From: Roseovarius azorensis
Lineage (GTDB): Bacteria; Pseudomonadota; Alphaproteobacteria; Rhodobacterales; Rhodobacteraceae
Length of the DNA stretch: 64,000 nucleotides
Assembly: GCF_900109455.1 (NCBI RefSeq)
Contig: NZ_FOAG01000007.1
Span: 62,001 to 126,000 of the forward strand
Direction: 5' to 3'
The position numbers and the translations under genes were made by a program. This document shows positions 17,059-26,093 of this stretch, piece after piece. How positions within the stretch are numbered: the stretch's first letter is position 1; each line of letters begins with the position of its first letter. A model generated the notes under the pieces. It was given only the letters and a program-made list of their open reading frames with translations. It was not told the DNA's origin and made no database searches.

Positions 17059-17089
17059 GATCGGGGCGGCCTCCGCTGCCGCCCCGATC
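17059..17089 (+). terminator. Perfect intra-operon hairpin after the binding-protein gene
   Basis: GATCGGGGCGGC (17059-17070) pairs fully with GCCGCCCCGATC (17078-17089) across a 7-nt loop. There is no T-run, and the permease gene follows in the same direction at once. Such hairpins usually protect the upstream message from decay or attenuate reading onward, giving more binding protein than permease. Confidence 0.65.
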
Positions 17090-17111
17090 GTTCGTTCAAG
17101 GGATGATTCTT

Positions 17112-17984
17112 ATGGTTCAGGACCGGCGAATTGTTGCATTGTTTATTGGCAGTATCTCCTTGCTCGCATTTATTATTGGCGGCCCGTTGATTTACGCGGT
17201 TATGCTATCATTCTATTCGGCCCGTTCGTTTATGAGCGAACCCGAGTGGGTCGGCCTGAGCAACTACATCAAGGTATTGCAAGATCCTCTTTTCTGGAAT
17301 TCGTTGACGAACGGCCTCACAATCGCGCTTTCGTCGATTGTCCTGCAGGTAGTTCTGGGCGTTGGAATAGCGATGGTGCTTAACAAGCGCTTTGTTGGCC
17401 AGACCATTGCACGTTCGATCGCTATTCTTCCCTACTTCCTGCCGACAGTTGTCGCCTGCCTAGTGGCCCAATGGATTCTCGAGCCAAACTACGGATTGGT
17501 AAAGACCGCTCTGGCATCCATCGGTGTTGGAATGCTCGATTGGAGTTCTCATGCCTTCACGGCCAAAGGCACAATCATACTCGTCAGTGTGTGGTTGTGG
17601 ACACCTTTTGTCGTAACCTGCGTTCTAGCTGGTTTGCAGACGATCCCAACGCAACTTTACGAAGCTGCTCGCGTCGATGGCGCCGGTGCTTGGACGCAAT
17701 TCTGGCACATCACGATACCAGGCTTACGCTCGGTTCTGATCGTGGTCATCCTTCTGCGTGGCATCTGGATGTTCAACAAGTTCGATCTGATATGGCTTTT
17801 GACAAAAGGCGGGCCGCTCAACCAGACAGAGACCTTGCCTACCTTAGCCTATCGGAAGTCGTTTATTGAGTACAACCTGGGCGGGGGCGCCGCTGTGGCA
17901 ACGATCTCCTTCCTCCTGCTCTCAGGCGTCATTCTCATCTATCTGCGCCTGTTCCCCATCGATGATGCAAAGCAAGGGCGATAA
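17112..17984 (+). CDS. ABC importer permease 1 (MalF/UgpA type)
   Basis: The product is 290 residues from ATG 17112, which has an AGGGATG ribosome site; ATG 17103 is an alternative three codons earlier. It has six predicted membrane segments, the first at about residues 8-30 (ALFIGSISLLAFIIGGPLIY). The EAA coupling loop (LYEAARVDGAGAWTQFWHI, near residue 190) contacts the ATPase. An open frame extends upstream into the binding-protein gene but carries no family sequence. Its partner permease starts three bases after its stop. Together with the ATPase and binding protein it forms a complete CUT1-type importer. Confidence 0.9.
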   Translation: MVQDRRIVALFIGSISLLAFIIGGPLIYAVMLSFYSARSFMSEPEWVGLSNYIKVLQDPLFWNSLTNGLTIALSSIVLQVVLGVGIAMVLNKRFVGQTIARSIAILPYFLPTVVACLVAQWILEPNYGLVKTALASIGVGMLDWSSHAFTAKGTIILVSVWLWTPFVVTCVLAGLQTIPTQLYEAARVDGAGAWTQFWHITIPGLRSVLIVVILLRGIWMFNKFDLIWLLTKGGPLNQTETLPTLAYRKSFIEYNLGGGAAVATISFLLLSGVILIYLRLFPIDDAKQGR

Positions 17985-17987
17985 GAA

Positions 17988-18938
17988 ATGAAGAGCCATG
18001 TAGAGCGATTGCCCGTTGATTCCAGTCGCCAGATACCTGAGCGCGAACCGATTCGTCCGAGATCGTCGCTGCAACACGGGAGCAAGGTTCAGGAAAGCAC
18101 TTTCTGGAAACCATTCAAAAAGCTATCGGCAAAAATTGCCCTTTATGCAACCGTACTCGTTATCTGTCTTTATTCACTCTTTCCGATATACTGGATGATC
18201 ATTTCGAGCCTAAGGCCCGCGGAACGCCTTTTTCTCGATACATCTCTCGTTTTCTGGCCGCCGGACCTGACGTCTTACGTCTCCCTCTTCCGGCAGACGA
18301 ATTATATCGTCAATTTTCTGAACAGCGCTCTGATGGCGGTTGCGACGATTACCGTCTCCCTCGTGCTGTCGGCATTTGTCGCTTACGGCGCCACCCGGCT
18401 GCGCTTTCGGGGCAAGACTATGCTCGTTGCATCGATGCTTTTTGCCTACATGTTCCCACCCCTCATGCTGGCCATCCCAATGGCGGCAGCTTTCCGAACG
18501 ATCGGCCTCACCGACACACTGTGGGGGCTGTTGATCGCCCATCTCGCAATTTCGCTGCCGCTGGCGGTGTGGTTGCTCTGGGGTTTCTTCAAGTCAATGC
18601 CGTTTGACCTTGAGGAGGCTGCGATGGTTGACGGCTGTTCTCAGTTCGAAGCGTTCATCAAGGTCGTCTTGCCATTGTCCGCTCCCGGGCTCATCACTGT
18701 CGCCATCTTCTCGTTCCTTCTCTCTTGGGCCGACTATGTGTTCGCGCTGATACTTATTATGAGCGACCAAAGAAAGACGCTCCCCGTTGCTCTGCAGTCG
18801 TTGCTCGGCGCGCATGATTTGCGTTGGGGTGAAGTCTTGGCCGGCGCTTCGCTGATAGCTCTGCCTTTGTTTGTAATATTTATCTTTTGCTATCGGTACT
18901 TCGTCGCCGGGCTGTCAGCGGGTGCGGTGAAGGGATGA
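17988..18938 (+). CDS. ABC importer permease 2 (MalG/UgpE type)
   Basis: This 316-residue inner-membrane protein has a hydrophilic N-terminal tail of about 45 residues, then six membrane segments, beginning with IALYATVLVICLYSLFPIYW. The EAA loop reads DLEEAAMVDGCSQFEAFIKV. The tail is longer than usual for MalG-type permeases, and a later start is possible, but ATG 17988 is close behind the previous gene. It pairs with permease 1 to form the channel. The GMC oxidoreductase gene follows 75 bp downstream in the same direction, so uptake and first oxidation are probably co-expressed. Confidence 0.9.
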   Translation: MKSHVERLPVDSSRQIPEREPIRPRSSLQHGSKVQESTFWKPFKKLSAKIALYATVLVICLYSLFPIYWMIISSLRPAERLFLDTSLVFWPPDLTSYVSLFRQTNYIVNFLNSALMAVATITVSLVLSAFVAYGATRLRFRGKTMLVASMLFAYMFPPLMLAIPMAAAFRTIGLTDTLWGLLIAHLAISLPLAVWLLWGFFKSMPFDLEEAAMVDGCSQFEAFIKVVLPLSAPGLITVAIFSFLLSWADYVFALILIMSDQRKTLPVALQSLLGAHDLRWGEVLAGASLIALPLFVIFIFCYRYFVAGLSAGAVKG

Positions 18939-19013
18939 TCCCGTCAAAAAGCGGCGGAAGATCGGTCGCGTTTTGATCTGGATTCCAAAAGCATCACCAT
19001 CGGGAGAAGGTTT

Positions 19014-20663
19014 ATGGCGAGCTACGACTATATTATCGTTGGTGCAGGTTCGGCCGGATGTGTTCTGGCAACTCGCCTGAGTGAAGACGCTAATGTGAGC
19101 GTATTGCTGATTGAGGCGGGCGGGGGGAAGTCGATGTTTGTCGATATGCCCGCCGGAATCAAGGTTCTCTATACGAGCGGTCGATACAACTGGCGGTTTT
19201 GGACTGAGCCGCAGCAACATCTAGACAATCGCCGGATCTATATCCCCAGAGGGAAGGTCATAGGAGGGTCGTCATCGATCAATTCCATGATCGCTATGCG
19301 CTGCAACCCGTGGGACTACGATTCGTGGGCGTCTCGGGGCATGCCTCAGTGGAGCTTTGCCGCGATGCTCCCCTATTTGCGCAGGATTGAGGATGCGAGC
19401 CTGGTCGCTGAACCTGATAATGGAACGCGTGGGCACACCGGGCCCATTAAGCTTTCCTACGGGCCACGGCGCCCGACCGCCCAGGCGTTTGTCGACAGCC
19501 TCCTCGCCGCCGGTTTACCAGAGAACCATGGATTCAATGGACCCTCGCAGATAGGCGCAGGTTTCTACGAACTTACGATAGCAAATGGAAAGCGGTCCGG
19601 CTCATTCAAGTACCTGGAACGCGCCAAGGGACGCCCGAACCTCACCATCCTCTCCAATAGTCATGTTCGTCGCATTAACGTTGAAAGAGGTGGTGCCCGT
19701 GGCATCGTCCTGGTCCAGAACGGCCGCGAGAAGACGATCAACTGCGATCGAGAGGTTCTGCTGACGGCAGGCGCGATCGGATCGCCGCAGCTTTTGATGC
19801 TGTCTGGTATTGGGCCTGCTGATCATATGAAGTCTTTCGGCATCAAACCCGTTCACGATCTTCCGGGCGTGGGCGAGAATCTTCAGGACCACCTGGACCT
19901 CGCGGTTCGCTTCGAGTCATCGCAACCGACGACGTTGACCCCCTATATGGGCCTCCTGAGGGGCGGCATGGCCGGCGCTCGGTATATTCTCAAAGGCGAT
20001 GGTCCGGCCGCTTCGCAGGCCGTGGAGGCGGGAGCGTTTTGGGGCCCTGACCGATCATCTCCGTTGCCGGAGTGGCAGGCACACTTTGCCAACGTCCTCC
20101 GCAATCCGCCGGCCGGCGAGCGTATCGCTCACGGTTTCGCTGTTCGCGTATGTCAGCTCAGGCCACAAAGTCGCGGTACGGTAAGATTGCGAAGCGGAGA
20201 CCCCGCCGTTCCACCGGCGATCGACCCGCGTCTTGCTTCCGAACGTGCAGACCTCGAGAGCCTGAGAGATGGCACGCGCGATATGTGCGATATGATGATG
20301 CGCGGACCACTCAAGAACTTCATAAAACGTCCGTTGGATGCGGAAGTGTTCGGCAATCTCTCCGAGCAGGAGGCTTTCCTGCGAGCGCGGGCCGAGACGG
20401 TGTATCACCCCGTAGGGACCTGTCGCATGGGCGCTGACGATGCATCGGTCGTGGACCCGAGCATGAAAGTCCGCGGTGTTGATGGTGTACGGGTGATCGA
20501 CGGTTCGGTGATGCCAACGCTTCTAAGCGGCAATACGAACCTGCCGATTATGGCGATCGCCGAAAAAATCGCTGACGAACTCATCCACGGCGAAAGCGTT
20601 TCGCGTGATCACCCGATCGCTGGGGAGATGCTTGCGCACGGGCGCCACGCGCCCTCCTCCTGA
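19014..20663 (+). CDS. GMC-family FAD oxidoreductase (alcohol/choline dehydrogenase-like)
   Basis: The 549-residue enzyme starts with the FAD-binding motif YDYIIVGAGSAGCVLATRLS and has the GMC signature GKVIGGSSSINSMI near residue 85. The active-site His465 lies in YHPVGTCRMG, and the second catalytic position is Asn507/Asn509 in SGNTNLPIMA. GMC enzymes oxidise primary alcohols to aldehydes with FAD, including choline, glucose and polyethylene glycol. It lies directly after the importer permeases, so it probably performs the first oxidation of the imported compound. The aldehyde dehydrogenase at 27734 could take the next step. Substrate is not determined by sequence. Confidence 0.92.
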   Translation: MASYDYIIVGAGSAGCVLATRLSEDANVSVLLIEAGGGKSMFVDMPAGIKVLYTSGRYNWRFWTEPQQHLDNRRIYIPRGKVIGGSSSINSMIAMRCNPWDYDSWASRGMPQWSFAAMLPYLRRIEDASLVAEPDNGTRGHTGPIKLSYGPRRPTAQAFVDSLLAAGLPENHGFNGPSQIGAGFYELTIANGKRSGSFKYLERAKGRPNLTILSNSHVRRINVERGGARGIVLVQNGREKTINCDREVLLTAGAIGSPQLLMLSGIGPADHMKSFGIKPVHDLPGVGENLQDHLDLAVRFESSQPTTLTPYMGLLRGGMAGARYILKGDGPAASQAVEAGAFWGPDRSSPLPEWQAHFANVLRNPPAGERIAHGFAVRVCQLRPQSRGTVRLRSGDPAVPPAIDPRLASERADLESLRDGTRDMCDMMMRGPLKNFIKRPLDAEVFGNLSEQEAFLRARAETVYHPVGTCRMGADDASVVDPSMKVRGVDGVRVIDGSVMPTLLSGNTNLPIMAIAEKIADELIHGESVSRDHPIAGEMLAHGRHAPSS

Positions 20664-20751
20664 AAGCCTCCGTTTATCGTCCGAGGAACGCTGTAGCGGT
20701 GCGAAAAGCGCCCAGGCTGTTTTCGCAAATTTTTTGAACTCGCAGGGTACG

Positions 20752-22134
20752 ATGGCCGATTTTGATGTTGACTTGGCAGTAATTGGTGGTGGTTCAGGCG
20801 GGGTCCGCGCCGCACGGGTCGCTGCTAGCTATGGAGCCAAGGTCATCGTTGCTGAAGGAGATCGGGTCGGCGGCACCTGCGTTATCCGTGGCTGCGTACC
20901 AAAAAAGCTTATGGTCTACGCTTCAGATCTCCAGAAAGAGATCGGGAACGCGGCTGGCTTCGGATGGTCGGTCCCCCCAGCAAAATTCGATTGGGGAGTA
21001 TTGACGGCAAACAGAAACAGGGAAGTCGCCCGTCTCGAGATGGCATATACGTCGACGATCGAACGTTCGGGAGCGCGCCTAGTGAAAGAGCGCGCAACGT
21101 TCCAAGACGCACGCACCTTGCGTCTTGCCAATGGGGAGACGGTGCGCGCTCGAAATATACTTATTGCCACTGGCAGCACGCCGAACCACGGGGAGGCAAT
21201 ACCTGGCATCGAGCATGTCATCTCGTCCGACAAGGTCTTTGAGCTTCGTGAACTGCCGCAGCGGATCCTAATTCAAGGAGGGGGCTACATTGCGGTTGAG
21301 TTCGCATGCATATTCGCCGGTCTCGGTTCGAAAGTGACCTTGGTTTGTCGCAGCGACAACATCCTGCGCGGTTTTGATGAAGACGTAAGGGCACATGTTC
21401 GTCGTGCTCTGGAGGAGCAGGGAATTCTGGTCGTCACCTCCTGCTGGATCAACAGGGTTGACAGGATTGACGAAAGCAGCGGGCTATTGAAAGCTAGTCT
21501 TTCAAACGCTGAACAGCTCGTCGCAGACCAAGTCATGTTTGCGATTGGACGAAAGCCCAACACGCAGGACCTAAATCTCCAGAATTCTGGCGTTGCGCTA
21601 AGCCCTGACAGCGGCGGCGTCGCGGTCAACGAGAACTCGCAGACCAATGTGCCCCATATCTACGCGGTCGGCGACGTGACAAACCGCGTAAACCTTACCC
21701 CTGTAGCGGTGCGCGAGGGCCAGGCCTTTGCAGATTCGGTATTTGGCGAGCGTCCCACGCAGGTCGACTATGCGGATATCCCGACTGCGGTTTTCTCGCG
21801 TCCGGAAGTCGGATCCGTTGGGCTATCAGAGGCACAAGCCTGTGCCCTGTTTGAAAGGGTGGACATCTACAAAACGGATTTTCGGCCCATGAAGGTCGCC
21901 CTCTCCCACAGCTCCGAACGAATGATGATGAAGCTCGTCGTAGATGCAGATTCCGGGAGGGTTGTCGGCTGCCATATTGTCGGATCAGGCGCGGCGGAGA
22001 TCATCCAGGCAGTTGCGATTGCGATAAGAATGAAAGCCGTAAAGGAGGACTTTGATGCAACAATGGCTCTTCATCCAACAGCGGCGGAAGAACTTGTCAC
22101 GATGCGGACACCGACCAAGCGCTGCGTTCGATAA
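20752..22134 (+). CDS. gor: Glutathione-disulfide reductase
   Basis: From ATG 20752 the 460-residue flavoprotein has an N-terminal FAD motif (AVIGGGSGGVRAAR), the redox pair Cys43/Cys48 in GGTCVIRGCVPKKL, the NADPH-binding ILIQGGGYIAVEFACIFAGL, and the C-terminal HPTAAEE with His441 and Glu446. GCVPKK and HPT-x-EE are marks of glutathione reductase rather than lipoamide dehydrogenase. It would regenerate GSH with NADPH, matching the glutathione transferase gene at 25135. The open frame extends to 20605 but the FAD motif fixes the start. It is the last gene of the importer operon before the IS graveyard. Confidence 0.9.
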   Translation: MADFDVDLAVIGGGSGGVRAARVAASYGAKVIVAEGDRVGGTCVIRGCVPKKLMVYASDLQKEIGNAAGFGWSVPPAKFDWGVLTANRNREVARLEMAYTSTIERSGARLVKERATFQDARTLRLANGETVRARNILIATGSTPNHGEAIPGIEHVISSDKVFELRELPQRILIQGGGYIAVEFACIFAGLGSKVTLVCRSDNILRGFDEDVRAHVRRALEEQGILVVTSCWINRVDRIDESSGLLKASLSNAEQLVADQVMFAIGRKPNTQDLNLQNSGVALSPDSGGVAVNENSQTNVPHIYAVGDVTNRVNLTPVAVREGQAFADSVFGERPTQVDYADIPTAVFSRPEVGSVGLSEAQACALFERVDIYKTDFRPMKVALSHSSERMMMKLVVDADSGRVVGCHIVGSGAAEIIQAVAIAIRMKAVKEDFDATMALHPTAAEELVTMRTPTKRCVR

Positions 22135-22559
22135 TGCATTTGTGTAGTCAGTCGGACTCTTCTTGCTTCACCTCAATGCGCTGGGAAGACCATGCTGAGG
22201 CGGTCGAACTTCGGTCTTAGGGGTGCTCGCAGCTCTCATCTTTGCTACCATGAAAGCTAATAACGGCTAATCACATGAACAGCCCCTCTAACCGCGTGTG
22301 GATAATAGTCAACGATGGATTCGAAGGCGTTGCGATAAGCTATTTGGACGTCTCAGCTGCTGGCAACTTCCAGCAGCCTTCAACTCATCCATTTTCACTC
22401 GTGAGAACAATTCGTCGATTTATCAGCAATTTATGTCGATCAGCATTCACGAGGACATATTAGCACATGCCTCTGTCGAGCCACGCATTTCCTAATCGAA
22501 GTGCTCTGAGTCAACCGCAGCACTCTGAATAGCCACAGGATCTCGGAGGCTCCATGTGC
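22135..22559. other. AT-richer noncoding stretch before IS remnants
   Basis: No gene is convincing. The base composition is lower in GC than the flanking operons. A short inverted repeat, GTGCT (22501-22505) and AGCAC (about 22518-22522), is the only structure I noticed. Confidence 0.45.
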
Positions 22560-22810
22560 GGATGTATATGGACCCCGCCCAATTGCAACAGTCGGCTGGA
22601 TCAGGATCGATGGTCACAACTGCTGATGTATATCCGGCTGCGTGATGCGGCTGGACAACGTCTTCGCCGCGAGCCTCGATGGGTTGATGGGTTTTCGCCG
22701 CTTCCACCTCAAAGCCCCGATGACATTGGTTAACGCCATGCCGGTCCACACATCAGGTTCTGGAAGCGACGGGGTGACCGTTTCGCCATCTCCTGCCATT
22801 GGCTGCAATT
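22560..22810 (-). mobile_element. Right-end remnant of an IS1111-type element
   Basis: This segment is the reverse complement of a sequence closely related to the noncoding right end of the IS1111-type element at 42453-43813. Shared blocks include TATGGACCCCGCC (22567-22579), CTGATGTATATCCGGCT and CCACACATCAGGTTC. No transposase is attached in this orientation. It records an older insertion of a sibling element. Confidence 0.75.
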
Positions 22811-22814
22811 GGCG

Positions 22815-23330
22815 GGGTGGGACCTCCTTTAGTTATTGGCCGCTTCTATTCAGGCCGCCTTCACCGACAGCGCGGCCCCTTTGCGGAAGTCGACCGGCGT
22901 GCTCGCAACATAAACCGTCACGCCCGAAGGGATGCTTGAGTACGTTCAGCTGGCGTATCTGGTCTGGTCGGTGCAGGTGCGCCAGCGGACGCAGCTGATC
23001 GACGCTTTGCGCGGGCATCTTGCCGAACGCGGCATCATCGCACCACAAGGTCCGGCTCACCTGAAAACCTTAGCTGCCGCGATTGATGCCGCCGAACCAG
23101 CGATGCCCCAACTGGTCCTCGACCTTGGTCGCGTACCTCGAGCAGGTCGACCGGTTGAGCCGCGAAGATTGGAGAGCTGGAGAAATCCTTCGCCGTGAAG
23201 CCCCACGCGGGGAGGATACACCCACCTTCGGACCACGCCGGGAATTGGCCCGATCACGGCCATGGCGGTGGAAGCGTGTGCGCCCCCAATGGCGACCTTA
23301 AGCGAGGTCGCGACTATAGCGGTGGCGCAG
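22815..23330. mobile_element. IS66 and IS110 transposase fragments
   Basis: On the minus strand about 22845-22930 encodes a piece like IS66 TnpB (VTVYVASTPVDFRKGAALSV). On the plus strand from about 22932 the peptide VRQRTQLIDALRGHLAERG and IIAPQGPAHLKTLAAAID is the middle of an IS110-family transposase. GPITAMAVEACAPPMAT (about 23249-23300) in another frame is its C-terminal part. Frameshifts and missing ends mean nothing here is functional. Confidence 0.8.
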
Positions 23331-23358
23331 TTCGGAGCGTGATCTGCTCCGAGAGCCA

Positions 23359-23400
23359 TTGACTGAGAAAACTGGATATGCCAAATTGGTCAAACCAGAT
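23359..23400 (+). promoter_or_regulatory. Promoter-like sequence with tandem FadR-type operators
   Basis: TTGACT at 23359-23364 could be a -35 box. CTGG-ATATG-CCAA (23372-23384) and TTGG-TCAAA-CCAG (23386-23398) follow in tandem, the same arrangement as at 14193-14220. TGGTCAAACCA exactly fits TGGT-N3-ACCA. They lie about 70 bp before the FAD oxidase start, a natural place for repression. Confidence 0.62.
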
Positions 23401-23468
23401 CGCGATGTTTTCCCAAACGATGCGCACCTGGATGGTTGGACGTCGAAAATCTCGAAGGAGGAAGCGCC

Positions 23469-25121
23469 GTGGCGAAGGAAAAGAGCGGCTACTATGGCAC
23501 GCGAAGGAAATTCTGGTCGTGGGGATATGAAGGTGAAGATAACTCCCAGGACGAAATCCGTACCATGCGAGACCGCGTGGAGCAGCGGCTTGGGATTAAG
23601 GATATCGAAGTTCTCTCGGACCCGACCCTTGATGAGATTGAACTTTATCCGTCGCGCATAAAGATCCCGCGAACGCTGGAAGATTTCTGCACCACGGAAA
23701 AGTGGGACAGAGTTGTCCATACCTACGGTAAGGGTTTTAAGGACATGACCCTTATCTACCGGCGCGATTTCAAGAAGGCTCCGGACGTCGTGGCCTATCC
23801 GCGCGACGAAGAAGATATTGCCGCCATCTTCGACTGGTGTGGCGAAAACGGCTATGCATGCATACCGTATGGCGGTGGATCGAGCGTCACAGGAGGCTTC
23901 TGGGGTCCCGAGCGCGACGCCTTTCCCGGCGTGGTCGTTATTGACCTGGGCAACCTCAACCAGATTCTCGAAATCGACCCTGTGTCACGCTGCGCGCGGA
24001 TCCAGGCAGGCATTCTCGGGCCGGCTCTGGAAGAACAACTGAAGCCGCACGGCCTCACCCTGCGCCATATTCCGCAATCGTGGGAATTCTCATCGCTGGG
24101 CGGCTGGATCGCAACCCGGTCGTCCGGTCACTATGCGACCCATCTCACGCATATCGACGACATGGTGGAAAGCCTGCGCGTCGTCACGCCAGCGGGGACG
24201 ATCCAGAATCGCCGGCTGCCTGCCTCAGGTGCGGGACCAAATCCGGATCGCATGTTCATCGGGTCTGAAGGCACGATGGGCATCATCACTGATGCATGGA
24301 TGCGTCTGCAGGGGCGTGTGAAATTCCGTGCGAATGCATCGATCTCCTTCAAGTCGTTCTATGAGGGTGCCAAGGCCGTCCGTCAAATCACCCAAGCGGG
24401 ACTGTTCCCGGCGAACGCTCGCTATCTCGACGAGCAGGACGCCAAATTCTACGGCGCTGGAGACGGCACCGATTCCGTCTTGCTGCTGGGCTTCGAATCC
24501 GCCGACCATCCGGTGGACGCATGGCTGGAGCGTGGTCTCGAAATCTGCAAGGACTTCGGTGGCGTCGTGAAGCAGCGCGCGGGAACAGCAGACAACGCGC
24601 TGGAAACCAGCCGCAGCGGGCCGCAGGGTAACTGGCGGCACCAGTTCAGGTATCTGCCCCGGCTGATGCATACGCGCGCTGCGATGGGAATCGTGAGCTT
24701 CACGTTCGAAACCGCCTATACTTGGGATCGGTTCGAAGAAGTCGATACCGAGATCATGCGTCGCGTGCGAACGGCCCAGAAGGAACATCTTGGCGGTGGC
24801 ATCGTCTGCCGCAGGTTCTCCTTCCTGTATCCGGACGGTCCGGCTCCATACTACTCGATCATGGCTCCTTCGACACATGCCAACAGCCTCGAAGCCTATT
24901 CGATGCTCCACGACGTGGCGTCGGACGCCCTAATAGAGCTCGGCGCCACCATCACGCACCATCATGCTGTCGGCAAATCGTTCCGTCCTTGGTACGACAA
25001 AGAAGTCGATCCGTTGTTCCGCCGTGTGCTGGCAGCCGCCAAGACCGAGCTGGACCCGAAGTGGATGTTGAATCCTGGGCTGATCGTCGACAAGCCCACA
25101 GGGCTCAAGATCGTCGGATAG
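23469..25121 (+). CDS. FAD-linked oxidase, alkylglycerone-phosphate synthase (AGPS)-like
   Basis: From GTG 23469 (AAGGAGG seven bases upstream) the product is 550 residues. The FAD-binding half has IPYGGGSSVTGGF and the AGPS-type block PQSWEFSSLGGWIATRSSGH, then RMFIGSEGTMGIITDAW. The C-terminal half ends with a three-histidine motif, THHHAVGKSFRPWYDKE (His497-499), which matches the active-site histidines of AGPS. AGPS exchanges an acyl for an ether-linked alkyl group; the wider family (GlcD, D-lactate dehydrogenase) oxidises 2-hydroxy acids. With the GST gene 13 bp behind, I infer an ether- or hydroxyacid-cleaving oxidase. Family is firm, reaction uncertain. Confidence 0.88.
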   Translation: MAKEKSGYYGTRRKFWSWGYEGEDNSQDEIRTMRDRVEQRLGIKDIEVLSDPTLDEIELYPSRIKIPRTLEDFCTTEKWDRVVHTYGKGFKDMTLIYRRDFKKAPDVVAYPRDEEDIAAIFDWCGENGYACIPYGGGSSVTGGFWGPERDAFPGVVVIDLGNLNQILEIDPVSRCARIQAGILGPALEEQLKPHGLTLRHIPQSWEFSSLGGWIATRSSGHYATHLTHIDDMVESLRVVTPAGTIQNRRLPASGAGPNPDRMFIGSEGTMGIITDAWMRLQGRVKFRANASISFKSFYEGAKAVRQITQAGLFPANARYLDEQDAKFYGAGDGTDSVLLLGFESADHPVDAWLERGLEICKDFGGVVKQRAGTADNALETSRSGPQGNWRHQFRYLPRLMHTRAAMGIVSFTFETAYTWDRFEEVDTEIMRRVRTAQKEHLGGGIVCRRFSFLYPDGPAPYYSIMAPSTHANSLEAYSMLHDVASDALIELGATITHHHAVGKSFRPWYDKEVDPLFRRVLAAAKTELDPKWMLNPGLIVDKPTGLKIVG

Positions 25122-25134
25122 GGGTTCTTCAGCG

Positions 25135-25824
25135 ATGATTGATCTATACTTCTGGCCAACCCCCAACGGGTATAAAGCCGCTATAATGCTTGCAGAGCTG
25201 GACTTGGAGTACCGTGTTATTCCGGTTGATATAACCGCAGGAAAGCAATTTGAGCCGGAATTCCTGAAGATCAATCCAAACAACAAAGTGCCGGCCATCG
25301 TTGACCACGATGGCCCGCACAACAAGCCTTACGCTGTTTTTGAATCGGCGGTTGTTCTACTCTATCTTGCGGAAAAGTCCGGAAAGTTCCTTTCTCAGGA
25401 CCCGGAAAAACGATACGATACGCTAAAGTGGCTTGTGTTTCAGAATACCACGATGGGCCCAATGCTGGGCCAAGCACATCATTTCATGGTGTATGCGACT
25501 GAGAAGATCGATTACGCCATCGAACGTTACGACCGGGAAGTTGGTCGAATATACAACATTCTCGAGAAGCGCCTTGCCGAATATGAATATCTCGCCGGCG
25601 AGTATTCTATCGCTGACATCAGCACATTCCCTTGGGTTCGCACGCGGAAATTGCATCGACGCGACCTGTCGGAGTACCCGAACATTGATCGTTGGTACCA
25701 GGCGATCAAAGACCGTCCGGGGGTTCGTGCGGGCATAGACACATTGTCCGACAGCAAGCAGTGGGAAGCGAAGCCGGGCACCGACGCTTGGAAGAATATG
25801 TTCGGAAAGAACGGCAGTTCGTAA
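25135..25824 (+). CDS. Glutathione S-transferase, Nu-class (YfcG/YghU) like
   Basis: The 229-residue protein begins MIDLYFWPTPNGYKAAIMLA, with Thr9-Pro10-Asn11 at the glutathione site as in YfcG. NPNNKVPAIVDHDGP and FESAVVLLYLAEKSGKFL complete the thioredoxin-like half, and MLGQAHHF is the YfcG-type helix. Nu-class enzymes bind two glutathiones and act as disulfide reductases; other GSTs in ether catabolism cleave beta-aryl ethers. It starts 13 bp after the FAD oxidase, so the two are one transcript, and a glutathione reductase lies in the upstream operon. A strong hairpin follows. The glutathione link is clear; the substrate is inferred. Confidence 0.9.
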   Translation: MIDLYFWPTPNGYKAAIMLAELDLEYRVIPVDITAGKQFEPEFLKINPNNKVPAIVDHDGPHNKPYAVFESAVVLLYLAEKSGKFLSQDPEKRYDTLKWLVFQNTTMGPMLGQAHHFMVYATEKIDYAIERYDREVGRIYNILEKRLAEYEYLAGEYSIADISTFPWVRTRKLHRRDLSEYPNIDRWYQAIKDRPGVRAGIDTLSDSKQWEAKPGTDAWKNMFGKNGSS

Positions 25825-25845
25825 CAATCACACAAAATCCTCCCA

Positions 25846-25884
25846 GGCCTCAGGCGCGGCGGTCTATTCGTCGCGCCTGAGGCC
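25846..25884 (+). terminator. Long hairpin after the GST gene
   Basis: GGCCTCAGGCGCG (25846-25858) pairs perfectly with CGCGCCTGAGGCC (25872-25884) across 13 nt. There is no T-run, but the position, 22 bp after the stop codon and before a new promoter region, suits transcript termination or 3'-end protection. Confidence 0.6.
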
Positions 25885-26016
25885 GCGTAGGGGCAGTTGA
25901 TGCAGGGCGGTCCCTATGGGGCTGGCGCAGGATCTTGGAAATTTTGCGCGGCCGAAATGCCGTTTGAAATCGCCCAATACGTGACCACGAACTCGGCTGA
26001 TGGATCCACTATCTAC

Positions 26017-26059
26017 TTGACAGCCAGTAAATTGGATGACCAAATTGGATATACCAATT
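26017..26059 (+). promoter_or_regulatory. Promoter-like sequence and FadR-type operators before the CoA ligase
   Basis: TTGACA (26017-26022) is followed by TTGG-ATGA-CCAA (26032-26043) and the perfect palindrome AATTGG-ATATA-CCAATT (26043-26059). These have the same architecture as the sites at 14193-14220 and 23372-23398 and lie 35 bp before the ATG. Confidence 0.62.
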
Positions 26060-26093
26060 GCCGCGCAGGCTATCAGGATTTGGGGAAATTGAG

